The notes beneath the pieces were generated by a model. It had not been told where the DNA came from. It did not search any database and saw only the letters and a program-made list of their open reading frames with translations. Of a stretch of DNA of 43,703 nt, positions 1-7,466 are shown piece by piece. Both the position numbers and the translations under genes were made by a program. The stretch comes from Athalassotoga saccharophila (GTDB lineage: Bacteria; Thermotogota; Thermotogae; Mesoaciditogales; Mesoaciditogaceae): positions 1 through 43,703 of the forward strand of contig NZ_AP019552.1 in the NCBI RefSeq assembly GCF_009936215.1, read 5' to 3'. Position 1 is the stretch's first letter; every line of letters starts with the position of its first letter.

Positions 1-1326
1 ATGAAATCTATAGACTTTAGAGATAATAAGATGCTTGTTTTGCATAATTCTGTAATCGAAGCAAGGTACAACATGAATTTAGATGAAATTAAGTTATTTA
101 TAGCCCTAATATCTTTGATCAAAAAGGATGATACGGAATTAAAAGAATATCAAATTGAATCGGAAAAGTTAAATAATATTTTTAATATTTCGAACAAAGA
201 TGGAATTTATGAAGTTACAAAAAGAGTAGCTGATGGGCTGATGAAGAGAATCATTTTTATAGAAGACAAAGGGAAAAAATATTGGGCTAAGTACTCAATT
301 TTTTCAAAGATGGAATATAAAGATGGTGTTTTGCATGTCAAATTTAATTCTGAAATTTCCCCTTATTTACTTAAATTGCGTGATAATTTTACCCGCTTTA
401 AATTAGCTGAATTTAAACCATTTACGTCAAAATATTCGATAAGAATATATGAATTATTGAAACAATACAAGAAAATAGGTGAAAGGACCTTTGACATAGA
501 GGATTTAAAACTACGCCTTGGCATTGAGCAAGGAGAATTAAAAAAAGTTATAGATTTCAAAAGATTTGTTGTAAACATCGCCCAGCGTGAACTTGAAAAT
601 ACTCCTCTGGCCTTTGATTACCAGATGATAAAATCCGGCAAGAAATTCACCAAAATCAAATTCATCCTCAAGAACAAATTCAAAGACACCCCAGAGATAG
701 ATTATAATGATATCGAAAAAGTGCTTCAGAGTCCTGACAAAATAGGTGACATATCAGAAGAAGATCTTGAAGAAATTTATGCCCTTATCCCGCCAGATCA
801 GATGACCGATTCTGTTAAACAGATGATAACCGAATATTATCTTTCCACAGGCCCTGAATACGTAAAGAACGCTATAGAATATGTTAACAACCAAAAGCCA
901 AAGAATTATGTCGCCTACCTAAAGAGCACGCTCGAAAACCATTATGCAGATGTGCTTGAAAGAGAAAGAGAACTCGAGGAACAAAGAAAGGCAGAAGAGG
1001 AAAAAAGAGAGCGTATCATGCTTTTGAAAGGTAAGATAAATGAATTAATCAAGCAAAGAGATATAGCCATAGAGAAACAGGCAAGATCTGTCTTTGAATC
1101 TCTTCCTGACAATGTCAAAGAGCAGGTTATAAGACTTGCAAAGGCTACGATTCTCGAAGAGAATCCAAAAGAGGATGTCAACAGCACTGACCACATTTTC
1201 AAAGTAAAACTCGAGATTTACACACTTGATACCGTCAAGACTCTGTACTCAGATAAGTTCAAAGAAATATACGATACCTACAACACGCAAATTGCTTCCA
1301 TCGAGGAAGAAATAAAATCTCTGTGA
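1..1326 (+). CDS. rep: Rep_3/RepB-family plasmid replication initiator
   Basis: Plasmid replication initiator of the Rep_3 (RepB) superfamily, which binds iterons and opens the origin. The N-terminal part (about residues 10-240) has the usual two winged-helix layout. It begins with a stretch around LHNSVIEARYNMNLDEIKLF and carries the second-domain signature FTSKYSIRIYELLKQY near residue 140. Residues of about 310-360 are Glu/Lys/Arg-rich and look like a coiled coil, an extension that makes this 441-residue protein longer than many Rep_3 initiators (often 250-350). The start is base 1 of the window. Its AAAGGAGG ribosome binding site is at 43688-43695, so the gene reads across the linearisation point. 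Five direct iterons and an inverted half-iteron lie just upstream, which implies autoregulation by Rep. The helicase gene follows after one base. Family assignment is confident; the role of the C-terminal extension is unknown. Confidence 0.93.
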   Translation: MKSIDFRDNKMLVLHNSVIEARYNMNLDEIKLFIALISLIKKDDTELKEYQIESEKLNNIFNISNKDGIYEVTKRVADGLMKRIIFIEDKGKKYWAKYSIFSKMEYKDGVLHVKFNSEISPYLLKLRDNFTRFKLAEFKPFTSKYSIRIYELLKQYKKIGERTFDIEDLKLRLGIEQGELKKVIDFKRFVVNIAQRELENTPLAFDYQMIKSGKKFTKIKFILKNKFKDTPEIDYNDIEKVLQSPDKIGDISEEDLEEIYALIPPDQMTDSVKQMITEYYLSTGPEYVKNAIEYVNNQKPKNYVAYLKSTLENHYADVLERERELEEQRKAEEEKRERIMLLKGKINELIKQRDIAIEKQARSVFESLPDNVKEQVIRLAKATILEENPKEDVNSTDHIFKVKLEIYTLDTVKTLYSDKFKEIYDTYNTQIASIEEEIKSL

Positions 1327-1327
1327 T

Positions 1328-3136
1328 ATGAAGAAAAGAGAATGGATATCCTCTGATGGGACAATAAACGTAAATGATCCTTTTGGAATGGCTTTTCTGT
1401 ACGATCTGTATGTGTGCGAGAATGGGAAAAATCTCAGTCAAGCACGGTACATAAACATCTACACAAGGGGATCAAAATACTACGGACGCATACTTGAGGT
1501 TGTCGATGATGTGGATCTCTTCCACGATAGATATCCGGATCCGTCAAAAACATTTTTCGAATATGTAAGATCAAGGACGCCGGATATAACGCTTTCATAT
1601 TTTCTCCAGTTATTTGGCCTTAGGCCTGATGATAGGCTTAAGACTGTCCTAAGGCTTGTGCCTTTTTCTCCAAATAATAGCAGTGTTTCTCCGACAGATG
1701 AACAGCAGGCAATAATAGAACATTTTGGGGACACAAAGGATCTGTTAATCCAGGCCTTTGCAGGGAGCGGGAAAACATCTACACTCGAGATGCTTGCGAG
1801 GGCCTATCCGGAGAGGCATTTCATATACCTTGTCTTTAATCATTCGACTGCGGAATCTGCCCGCAAAAGATTTCCGGAGAATGTAGATGTAAGGACAGTT
1901 CATTCCTTTGCACTGGGATACATGTCACAGTATGATAATCCTGTCGGAACGTACAAAATACCTGTCTTTGCCGATATCCTTGGGATAGACTACGATTATG
2001 CCGAAGTTGCCAGATACATACTGGATGAATTTTGCTACAGCGACAGGATGGAATTCGAAGAAATGGATAAAGATACAGTCAAAGAGGATATGGAAGTTTC
2101 ATGGCTTATAGACAGTGGAATTGTGGATCTTGATAAAGCATTCAGATATGCGAAGGAATTCTACACAAAAATGGAAGATGGGAAGATACCACCAACCCAC
2201 AGTTTCTACCTCAAAGAATTTCAGCGTCTCGGAATAGCCGAAAAGGCAAGATATGATGCGGTCCTTCTGGATGAATCCCAGGACAGCAATCCTATAACTT
2301 ATGATATCGTAAGCAAAATAAATGGCCAGAAAGTTATCATAGGGGATAGGCACCAGAAGATATACGGCTTTAGGAATACCGTAGACATATCGGAAAGATT
2401 TTTGAAGACATCCGAAGAAATGCCCCTTACGAAATCATTCAGATTTCACGAAGGGATAGCAGAAATTGCAAACAAATTGCTTTCGAGCCTGAAGGGTGAA
2501 AAGAGGGAAATTCGCGGAGTATCTCCACATACGAAGATAAAAACGCGCGCTTTCATAACAAGGACGAATGCAAAAATAATCGAACTTATAGAGAGTATGA
2601 TAGGGATGAATGAATGGAAAACAATCCGTGATCCGCAGGATCTGTTTAAACTTCCAATGTCGATTACGAAGATATTCACAAACAAAAGCATAGACTACGA
2701 AGTACCTCCAGATTTAATCTTTTTGTCCAGATTCAAAGACATAGATGACCTGCAAAATTATGCAAGGAAGATGGAAGACATAGAATTACTTTCGGCAATA
2801 GGGATTGCTGTCAGGAAATCTGAATGCATAGAAAAATGCTTTGAGATTGCGATGAAACATTTCTTAGAAGATGCAGATGTCTACTTTACGACAGCCCACA
2901 CATCCAAAGGACTTGAATGGGATGAGGTCTACCTTACAGATGATTATCCCGACATAATATCGTCTATAAAGAAAGAAGCACAAAGCGTTGAGAAGTTCAT
3001 AGAAATGCAGAAAATGCAAAACAGGCGTATCCAAAAAATAGTCGAGGAGATAAATCTCATCTATGTAGCCATAACCCGTGCAAGAGAAAATGTAGACCTT
3101 TCGGCAGTCAAAATAAACTCGATCCTGAAACAATAA
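1328..3136 (+). CDS. UvrD/Rep-like superfamily 1 DNA helicase
   Basis: ATP-dependent 3'-5' DNA helicase of the UvrD/Rep/PcrA class, 602 residues. Motifs visible in order are Walker A AGSGKT (about residue 145), motif Ia/Ib around VFNHSTAESARKRF and RTVHSFA, Walker B LLDESQD (about 315), motif III GDRHQKIYGFR (about 340), motif V AHTSKGLEW (about 523) and motif VI YVAITRARE (about 578). The first 125 residues precede the Q-motif region (TDEQQAIIEHF) and match nothing I recognise. The protein is shorter than UvrD (about 720) because the 1B/2B insertions are reduced; in this it resembles the compact Fbh1-like or phage helicases. Its ATG lies one base after the rep stop, so rep and helicase are almost certainly co-transcribed and translationally coupled. 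A role as the plasmid's own unwinding helicase or a PcrA substitute is an inference. Confidence 0.9.
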   Translation: MKKREWISSDGTINVNDPFGMAFLYDLYVCENGKNLSQARYINIYTRGSKYYGRILEVVDDVDLFHDRYPDPSKTFFEYVRSRTPDITLSYFLQLFGLRPDDRLKTVLRLVPFSPNNSSVSPTDEQQAIIEHFGDTKDLLIQAFAGSGKTSTLEMLARAYPERHFIYLVFNHSTAESARKRFPENVDVRTVHSFALGYMSQYDNPVGTYKIPVFADILGIDYDYAEVARYILDEFCYSDRMEFEEMDKDTVKEDMEVSWLIDSGIVDLDKAFRYAKEFYTKMEDGKIPPTHSFYLKEFQRLGIAEKARYDAVLLDESQDSNPITYDIVSKINGQKVIIGDRHQKIYGFRNTVDISERFLKTSEEMPLTKSFRFHEGIAEIANKLLSSLKGEKREIRGVSPHTKIKTRAFITRTNAKIIELIESMIGMNEWKTIRDPQDLFKLPMSITKIFTNKSIDYEVPPDLIFLSRFKDIDDLQNYARKMEDIELLSAIGIAVRKSECIEKCFEIAMKHFLEDADVYFTTAHTSKGLEWDEVYLTDDYPDIISSIKKEAQSVEKFIEMQKMQNRRIQKIVEEINLIYVAITRARENVDLSAVKINSILKQ

Positions 3137-3289
3137 CCCGCCATACGCTCCTATAAGCCCAAAAACGGGGGGTAAATTAGTTTGGGGTAGGGAGGAACTC
3201 TCTCCCTCTCCAAAACCTCTCTAAACGCATTTTAGGGCCCTTTACGGGGATGTTTTTCTCCCATCTAAAAGATTGTCGATCCCCGGACA
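3137..3289. other. Gap between convergent helicase and HU genes, imperfect hairpin
   Basis: No gene is visible. An imperfect inverted repeat at about 3180-3214 pairs a GGTAGGGAG arm with a CTCCCTCTCC arm. It sits downstream of the helicase stop and could end transcription from either side, but no clear T-run follows, so it is not called a terminator. The DNA here is more G/C-rich than its surroundings. Confidence 0.35.
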
Positions 3290-3345
3290 ACCGGTACGGT
3301 CATACCGGTACGGTCAAACCAGTGCGGTCATACCGATACGGTCAC
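3290..3345. repeat. Four tandem 14-bp repeats (ACCGGTACGGTCAT type)
   Basis: Four adjacent 14-bp units start at 3290, 3304, 3318 and 3332, with consensus ACCGGTACGGTCAT and one to three changes per unit. The ACCGGTACGGT core is itself nearly palindromic. The array lies 8 bp beyond the HU stop codon, between convergent genes. The phasing differs from the 21-bp rep iterons and the sequence is unrelated to them. It is probably a protein-binding array; the binding protein is unknown. Confidence 0.8.
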
Positions 3346-3352
3346 GGCGCTG

Positions 3353-3622
3353 TCACAAATTGACTTTAAGACCTTTTCCCGCTCTAAACTTTGGAACCTT
3401 CTTTGCCTTTATCTTCATGGTCTTTCCGGTTCTCGGATTCCTTCCCATCCTCTCGGCCCTTTCGTACGATAGAAATGTACCAAAGCCTGTCAGAGATACT
3501 GCCTCTCCATTGCCAACGGTTTTCTCTATTGTCCTTGTTAACGCATCGATGATTTCGGCCACATCTTTTTTTGTCATGCCTGTGTATTTGGAAACTTCAT
3601 CGACAAGTTCCTTTTTGTTCAT
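3353..3622 (-). CDS. hup: HU-family histone-like DNA-binding protein
   Basis: HU-type nucleoid protein, 89 residues, the family's normal length. The N-terminus MNKKELVDEVSKYTGMTKKD is the helix-turn-helix body. The HU/IHF signature GFGTF is near residue 47, and the DNA-embracing arm contains GRNPRTGKTMKIKAKKVPKF (about residues 60-79). HU bends DNA and helps open iteron origins together with DnaA and Rep, so a plasmid copy beside rep makes sense. The ATG is preceded by AAAGGAGAGG, and a good promoter lies upstream. The gene is divergent from hfq, with overlapping promoter regions. It could be HU or an IHF-like homodimer; HU is more likely because nothing suggests a second subunit. Confidence 0.95.
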   Translation of the reverse strand: MNKKELVDEVSKYTGMTKKDVAEIIDALTRTIEKTVGNGEAVSLTGFGTFLSYERAERMGRNPRTGKTMKIKAKKVPKFRAGKGLKVNL

Positions 3623-3652
3623 GGTATCCTCTCCTTTGACTTAGTTTAGATG

Positions 3653-3682
3653 AATATACCATCGCTGGAGTATAATGTCAAT
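3653..3682 (-). promoter_or_regulatory. HU promoter overlapping hfq -10 box
   Basis: On the minus strand TTGACA (3682-3677) and TATATT (3658-3653) are 18 bp apart and point into the HU gene. On the plus strand TATAAT (3671-3676) points into hfq and overlaps the HU promoter spacer. The two divergent promoters therefore share DNA, and one regulator could control both. Confidence 0.6.
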
Positions 3683-3708
3683 AAAACACACCTGCAGGAG
3701 GGAGTTCA

Positions 3709-3957
3709 TTGCAAAACAATTCATTTCAAGACAGAATACTTGGGATACTGAAAGACAGAAAGATTGGGGTCAGGGTGTACCTTGTCAACGGAGTTCATGT
3801 GGATGAGATTGTGAAGGCCTTTGACCAGTATGCCGTACTTATCGATGACGGTAAACAACAAAGCATCATCTACAAGCATGCAATAAGCACTATAACGCCT
3901 TCCACTCCATTGCCGGCATCACCGGATTCAATACAACCTGATACGGACAAGGCGTAA
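3709..3957 (+). CDS. hfq: Hfq RNA chaperone (plasmid-encoded)
   Basis: Sm-like hexameric RNA chaperone that pairs small RNAs with mRNAs. The 82-residue protein has QD at residues 7-8 (equivalent to Gln8-Asp9 of E. coli Hfq), the Sm1 segment VYLVNGVHV...FDQYAVLI, and the diagnostic Sm2 motif YKHAIST. A Lys/Arg-containing rim stretch, KDRK, stands where E. coli has its arginine patch. The short C-terminal tail is Pro/Ser-rich. The start is TTG at 3709, chosen because a strong GGAGGG site (3698-3703) sits at proper spacing and no ATG is available. Hfq is normally chromosomal and single-copy, so a plasmid copy divergent from HU is unusual. Whether it adds to, replaces or poisons host Hfq cannot be told from sequence. 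Confidence 0.94.
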   Translation: MQNNSFQDRILGILKDRKIGVRVYLVNGVHVDEIVKAFDQYAVLIDDGKQQSIIYKHAISTITPSTPLPASPDSIQPDTDKA

Positions 3958-3958
3958 A

Positions 3959-3997
3959 GCCATATTGGACCGATACGATTGGTCCAATACGAATGGC
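3959..3997 (+). terminator. Hairpin after hfq, probable terminator
   Basis: ATTGGACC (3964-3971) pairs perfectly with GGTCCAAT (3981-3988) around a 9-base loop. GCCAT and ATGGC extend the stem outside a 4-base bulge. It begins two bases after the hfq stop. The following ATAATTTATTT is only a weak T-run. Because GACCGATACG resembles the 14-bp repeats at 3290-3345, it could instead be an operator. Confidence 0.5.
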
Positions 3998-4132
3998 ATA
4001 ATTTATTTGCAGCATAAATTCAAAGCGGCTTATGACCATGCCACATAGATTTACGAGTTACCTGTAGACAAATTCTCCTGAATCAATTAGGAACCAAACA
4101 ATCAATACAGTTTACCTTAATTATGCACTGTG

Positions 4133-4200
4133 GATCAAGATTTATTTGGTAAGATAAAATTGATCCGTGCCGCCCACAGAAATTGATCCACCATCTTGAC
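4133..4200. mobile_element. IS21-like terminal repeat relic
   Basis: Contains TGGATCA and two ATTGATCC boxes about 24 bp apart (near 4159 and 4183) separated by a GTGCCGCCCACA stretch. Closely related ends occur at 25068-25200, 35793-35923, 36549-36590 and 41005-41040. Multiple 20- to 25-bp-spaced repeats at the tips are typical of IS21-family elements. No transposase gene accompanies this copy. Confidence 0.55.
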
Positions 4201-4281
4201 ATTTCCTTTCTAAGGTATTATGATTTAATCAGTGTTAGACTAAAAGATATATGAAAAAGAAAACGAACATATGCTCAAAAC

Positions 4282-4523
4282 GTAAGGAATGTAAGGTTTT
4301 GTAAGGATTTTGTAAGGCCAAAAAATGCAGATGGCGCAAGGGTTTTTGAAGGATTTTTGACATGGCCTTACAGCCTTACCAGCAAAATACATTCCTATAG
4401 GGCTTATAGAAAATGAAAAATAGCGGTAAGGATGTAAGGATATATATATAAATATCAAAAAATATATATATAATAAGGGTTTCCGTGCCTTACACATTCC
4501 TTACAAAATCCTTACACCCTTAC
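4282..4523. repeat. Symmetric 12-copy GTAAGG array (4F-2R-2F-4R)
   Basis: GTAAGG occurs at 4282, 4291, 4301, 4312, 4426 and 4434. Its complement CCTTAC occurs at 4366, 4374, 4488, 4499, 4510 and 4518. The order is four forward, two reverse, two forward, four reverse, so the region is one large imperfect palindrome. Neighbouring copies are 8-11 bp apart, about one helical turn. An alternating A/T core (4440-4475) lies between the inner and outer right-hand groups. No convincing gene covers it. The layout suits a centromere, secondary origin or enhancer-like binding site, but the binding protein is unknown. Confidence 0.85.
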
Positions 4524-4680
4524 ATTATGGATATATGCTCATTTCTATACAGGGTATAAGAGGAGATAAAAAAGGAGATTTCTTAATCTCAATCTGTGCA
4601 TTTCCTTTTAAGAACTCATAGGCATTGCATATCTGGCGGAATCCCAACTTGAATAAAGCCAAGTAATACATTCTCATTTC

Positions 4681-5067
4681 TCAGCAAAACCTCTTAATCC
4701 TATTTGGTTTCTGGAATTGAGAAAGAATTGAGATACCATCCATACCGTAAAGCATATCTGAACAACGTCTGCATGCATGATCATACTGTTTGCAAGATAG
4801 GTGTCCCAGGTCCGAATTCATTCCCGACGTAGTTGGAACATCTATATTTTCTCTTTGTAAGTAATGACCAAGTATAACGTATTTATCCATAGAAAGGTCT
4901 GTCGACATAATCTCAAGTGTATTGTTGTATTGTCGAAGACAGGTTTTACCTTTCTCGAGTATGCCGGTGCCCGATTCACGTTCCAAATCCAAAGTGTAAA
5001 GATTTATCTTAATCTTTTGAATTATTGTGTACAGGCTATACAGTTTGGCCGATAAATTAATTCTCAA
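4681..5067 (-). CDS. Hypothetical protein, doubtful ORF with Cys cluster
   Basis: An open frame of 128 codons with a TTG start and no recognisable ribosome binding site, in an otherwise non-coding region. The only notable feature is a Cys/His-containing stretch CKQYDHACRRC near residue 93, which could bind metal. I recognise no family. It may be the remains of a decayed gene or a chance frame. An internal ATG near residue 54 would give a 75-residue product. It is kept only because it is the longest frame in the region and does not overlap a repeat. Confidence 0.2.
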   Translation of the reverse strand: MRINLSAKLYSLYTIIQKIKINLYTLDLERESGTGILEKGKTCLRQYNNTLEIMSTDLSMDKYVILGHYLQRENIDVPTTSGMNSDLGHLSCKQYDHACRRCSDMLYGMDGISILSQFQKPNRIKRFC

Positions 5068-5172
5068 TCAATTCATACAGGTGTTTATCAATAAAATAAC
5101 AAATCAACAATGCTAAAGCAAAAGATCAGGATCTTTCTATTATGTAGATGATGACTTTAATGAGTATCTTGC

Positions 5173-6158
5173 AAGTTATTTTAAGCATTTTGTTATTCTA
5201 TTTTTTGCTATTTTATGTTATTTTGCGTTATTTTATTGAATCTTATTTAATCTTACGCTATTGTCAATGAATTTAGAAAGTACATGTTGTGTTTTACATG
5301 AATGTATCATGATAATCTGCGTCATGTGTATTTGGATAAAGAAGATCCAAGCATTTTATTGAAATACGAGTAAGGTGATGGAAATTAAAAGCATTCAGCC
5401 CGATAGAATTTTTTCCAATTGAGCTTGTCATGAAGCCTGCTGAAAGTCAGACACAATCTTATGTTAGAGTACTTTTATCTACGCTTTTCAATTCAATACA
5501 AATTAATTTATTTAGCAAGGTATTCAACAATTGCAATTCTATCCAATTTGAGAGCAAATACATCAATATATCTAACATCCACACAATTATAACGATGCAA
5601 CTCTTGATTTATGCTTTCACTAAATTTGATGCTAATGGATATTTGACAAATGAATATCTGACATTTGAATACTTGTCCTCAAATACACGTAAACAATAAA
5701 ACATATGCTGGATATCATGACAGATTTAAATGTGGCGTCGGGAAGACATTGACAGATCCCATAACTACATTATCATGATAATTCTTGTTTAACCTGCATT
5801 TTGAATACAGTGTAGATACATAAAGTACTCTAACATAAGGCCGTGCCTGACTTTCAGCAGGCTTCATACATATAATTAGTCCCATCAGAAAAGCATGTTA
5901 TCAGGCTGAAGCTTTTAATTTCGATCATCTTACTCGTATTTTGATTGGAATGCTTGGATCTTCTTTATCCAAATACACATGACGCAGATTATCATGATAC
6001 ATTCATGTAAAACACAACATGTACTTTCTAAATTCATTGACAAATTTTCTAAATCTATTGACAATAGCATAAGATTGAATAAGATTCAATAAAATAACGC
6101 AAAATAACATAAAATAGCAAAAAATAGAATAACAAAATGCTTGATTCATAACTTACAA
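5173..6158. repeat. Approximately 1-kb imperfect palindrome with 300-bp arms
   Basis: The left arm (about 5173-5477) and right arm (about 5817-6158) are inverted copies with long identical blocks, for example the 60-odd bp around the TATCATGATA box. They flank a centre of about 340 bp. The right arm carries a 21-bp tandem duplication (two TCTAAAT...TTGACAA units at 6026-6065) that is single in the left arm. Each outer tip holds a run of 10- to 11-bp GYTATTTTRY-like units (5191-5235 and its mirror). The centre has an 89-codon open frame that looks like chance. Nothing in it resembles a transposase, so this is either a non-autonomous element with very long inverted ends or a cis-acting plasmid site. 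Confidence 0.8.
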
Positions 6159-6253
6159 TTGAATTCAAACATCAGAATTACATATTTCTGTTTATAAACT
6201 TTTGTTTGATTCAATTGTGTTGAGCCGAATAAGAATTAAAATTCTACTGAGAT

Positions 6254-6490
6254 TTAGTGCTTTGAATAACCATGATTGAGCCTTTTTGAGATGCAGTGAT
6301 TGTAGTAGCGAACAGCGCTTTTACGATCGGAGAACAGCTTTATGAAAGTTCTTCGGGTCTTTCCAATCCTTCCGTATTCGGAGACAACGGCACACACTCC
6401 ATCCAAAAGTGTGTCGTAGACTGGATAAAGGATATAGAATCTTTTTATATTCCTGCTTTCGTCTATCTTTGTGAATGAAATTTTGTCCAT
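6254..6490 (-). CDS. Small WGR-domain-like protein
   Basis: A 78-residue protein resembling an isolated WGR domain, a nucleic-acid-binding fold known from PARP proteins and many bacterial stand-alone proteins. It has an initial beta strand FYILYPVYD, the signature turn YGRIGKTRRT in place of WGRIG, and a terminal helix with KSAVRYYNHCISKRLNHGY. That spacing and the ending K-L-N-H-G-Y are what WGR domains show. Tyr replaces the first Trp of the signature, so the assignment is by pattern only. It starts 11 bp after the repressor gene stop with no strong ribosome binding site, implying an operon and coupled translation. Function is unknown. Confidence 0.55.
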   Translation of the reverse strand: MDKISFTKIDESRNIKRFYILYPVYDTLLDGVCAVVSEYGRIGKTRRTFIKLFSDRKSAVRYYNHCISKRLNHGYSKH

Positions 6491-6501
6491 TCTGTCGTAA
6501 A

Positions 6502-7284
6502 TTAAGTTTTGTGTGAACGATAAAAGCCGGTTATTTTTGCGATTAATTCGTAGTTCTTTCTAAACTCAAAAATAGATACTTCTGTTTCCATGTGCATATC
6601 TCTATATTTTGGATTGGGTATTGTCAAAATAACTTTGCCACCAAATGCTTTGTAGGATCTGAAGATGTACTCTCTGTTTTCTGCGGTTTTTAACGGTGCA
6701 CCTTCCTCTGATTCGTCCCGGAACATGTATTCATACCTCTGGTAAAAAATGCCGGTGCCCGAGTCTCCGTCACGCATCCTGCTGGAAAGCAAACATGCGA
6801 CTATGTCTCCTTCCATATATTCCGGCTCGAGCAGGTCAAAATTTATTTCGATGACAAAATCGGCTTTAAAAGATGCCGGAAGAAAAAATCTGTTCGTCGT
6901 TTCTTTGATCTGATCCTCTATCGATATTTCATCCTTCAATTCATTCAAATACGGAACAATTTTTGTGTTCTCGACGATATTTTTCTCTATTTCTTCGAAG
7001 TCTTTCTCACTGGCGTACGGGATGTTTCTCAGTATTCTTCTTATGCCTTCCCATTCCGGAGACATTTTGGGATCGCCCGAGATACCGAGAATATAATCGA
7101 CAGATACCCCAAATATTTCGGATATCCTGGCGGCAACCTCTATAGAAATGCCGCGACGGCCTCCCTCGACACCCGAAAGAGCAGAAGGCGTGATCCCTAT
7201 TCTCTTTGCGAGATCCCTGCCACTCATTTTATGTTTTTTACGCAGAGTTCTTATTCTCTGTCCCATCAACTGTAAATCAATCAT
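6502..7284 (-). CDS. XRE/Cro-type repressor with S24-like C-terminal domain
   Basis: A 260-residue phage-style repressor. Residues 8-62 form a Cro/cI helix-turn-helix (GQRIRTLRKKHKMSGRDLAK, then ITPSALSGVEGGRRGISIEV). Residues of about 135-255 resemble the LexA/cI peptidase S24 dimerisation domain, with a MEGDIV motif. The catalytic serine normally found in the S-M-x-P motif is absent: the matching place reads DLLEPEYMEGD. Self-cleavage therefore looks unlikely, and induction would need another signal. The start ATG has no Shine-Dalgarno sequence and lies 9 bp from an extended -10 box, so the mRNA is probably leaderless, like cI from PRM. It is divergent from the membrane protein gene and probably represses it and itself. 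The WGR-like gene is downstream in the same operon. Confidence 0.85.
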   Translation of the reverse strand: MIDLQLMGQRIRTLRKKHKMSGRDLAKRIGITPSALSGVEGGRRGISIEVAARISEIFGVSVDYILGISGDPKMSPEWEGIRRILRNIPYASEKDFEEIEKNIVENTKIVPYLNELKDEISIEDQIKETTNRFFLPASFKADFVIEINFDLLEPEYMEGDIVACLLSSRMRDGDSGTGIFYQRYEYMFRDESEEGAPLKTAENREYIFRSYKAFGGKVILTIPNPKYRDMHMETEVSIFEFRKNYELIAKITGFYRSHKT

Positions 7285-7293
7285 ATCGAATGA

Positions 7294-7323
7294 AGTATAT
7301 CATATTCATAAAATTAATTACAA
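7294..7323 (-). promoter_or_regulatory. Repressor promoter, leaderless type
   Basis: On the minus strand TTGTAA (7323-7318) and an extended -10 TGATATACT (TATACT at 7299-7294) are 18 bp apart. The repressor ATG begins at 7284, where transcription would be expected to start, so little or no leader is possible. Confidence 0.55.
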
Positions 7324-7349
7324 GAATTCAGTTAAACATGAATACCATG

Positions 7350-7409
7350 AGAGTATATACTTGACATATTATGTACTAAAAGAGTATAATGTGCTATAAG
7401 AGAATATAT
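7350..7409 (+). promoter_or_regulatory. Divergent promoter with repeated AGAGTATA operators
   Basis: TTGACA (7361-7366) and TATAAT (7385-7390), 18 bp apart, drive the membrane protein gene. AGAGTATA occurs at 7350-7357 and 7381-7388, and AGAGAATATA at 7399-7408. A related AAGTATAT covers the repressor -10 near 7293-7300. The copies flank or overlap both promoters, as expected for sites of the adjacent repressor. Confidence 0.6.
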
Positions 7410-7466
7410 ATCAATTGCATATTATTGTATGACAATATATTGTGCAGCAATATCGGAGGTGATTTT

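Noticed and set aside
3273-3644. Plus-strand frame opposite HU
   Set aside because: It is the complement of an unmistakable HU gene.
4282-4523. Minus-strand 85-codon reading frame across the GTAAGG array
   Set aside because: It has no ribosome binding site or family pattern, and its codons simply follow the repeats.
5430-5699. 89-codon frame inside the palindrome
   Set aside because: No ribosome binding site, partly inside one inverted arm, Asn/Ile-rich as expected from AT-rich non-coding DNA.
7389-7466. Longer N-terminus for the membrane protein (start at 7389)
   Set aside because: The promoter -10 at 7385-7390 overlaps this ATG, and the ATG at 7467 has an ideal GGAGGT site.
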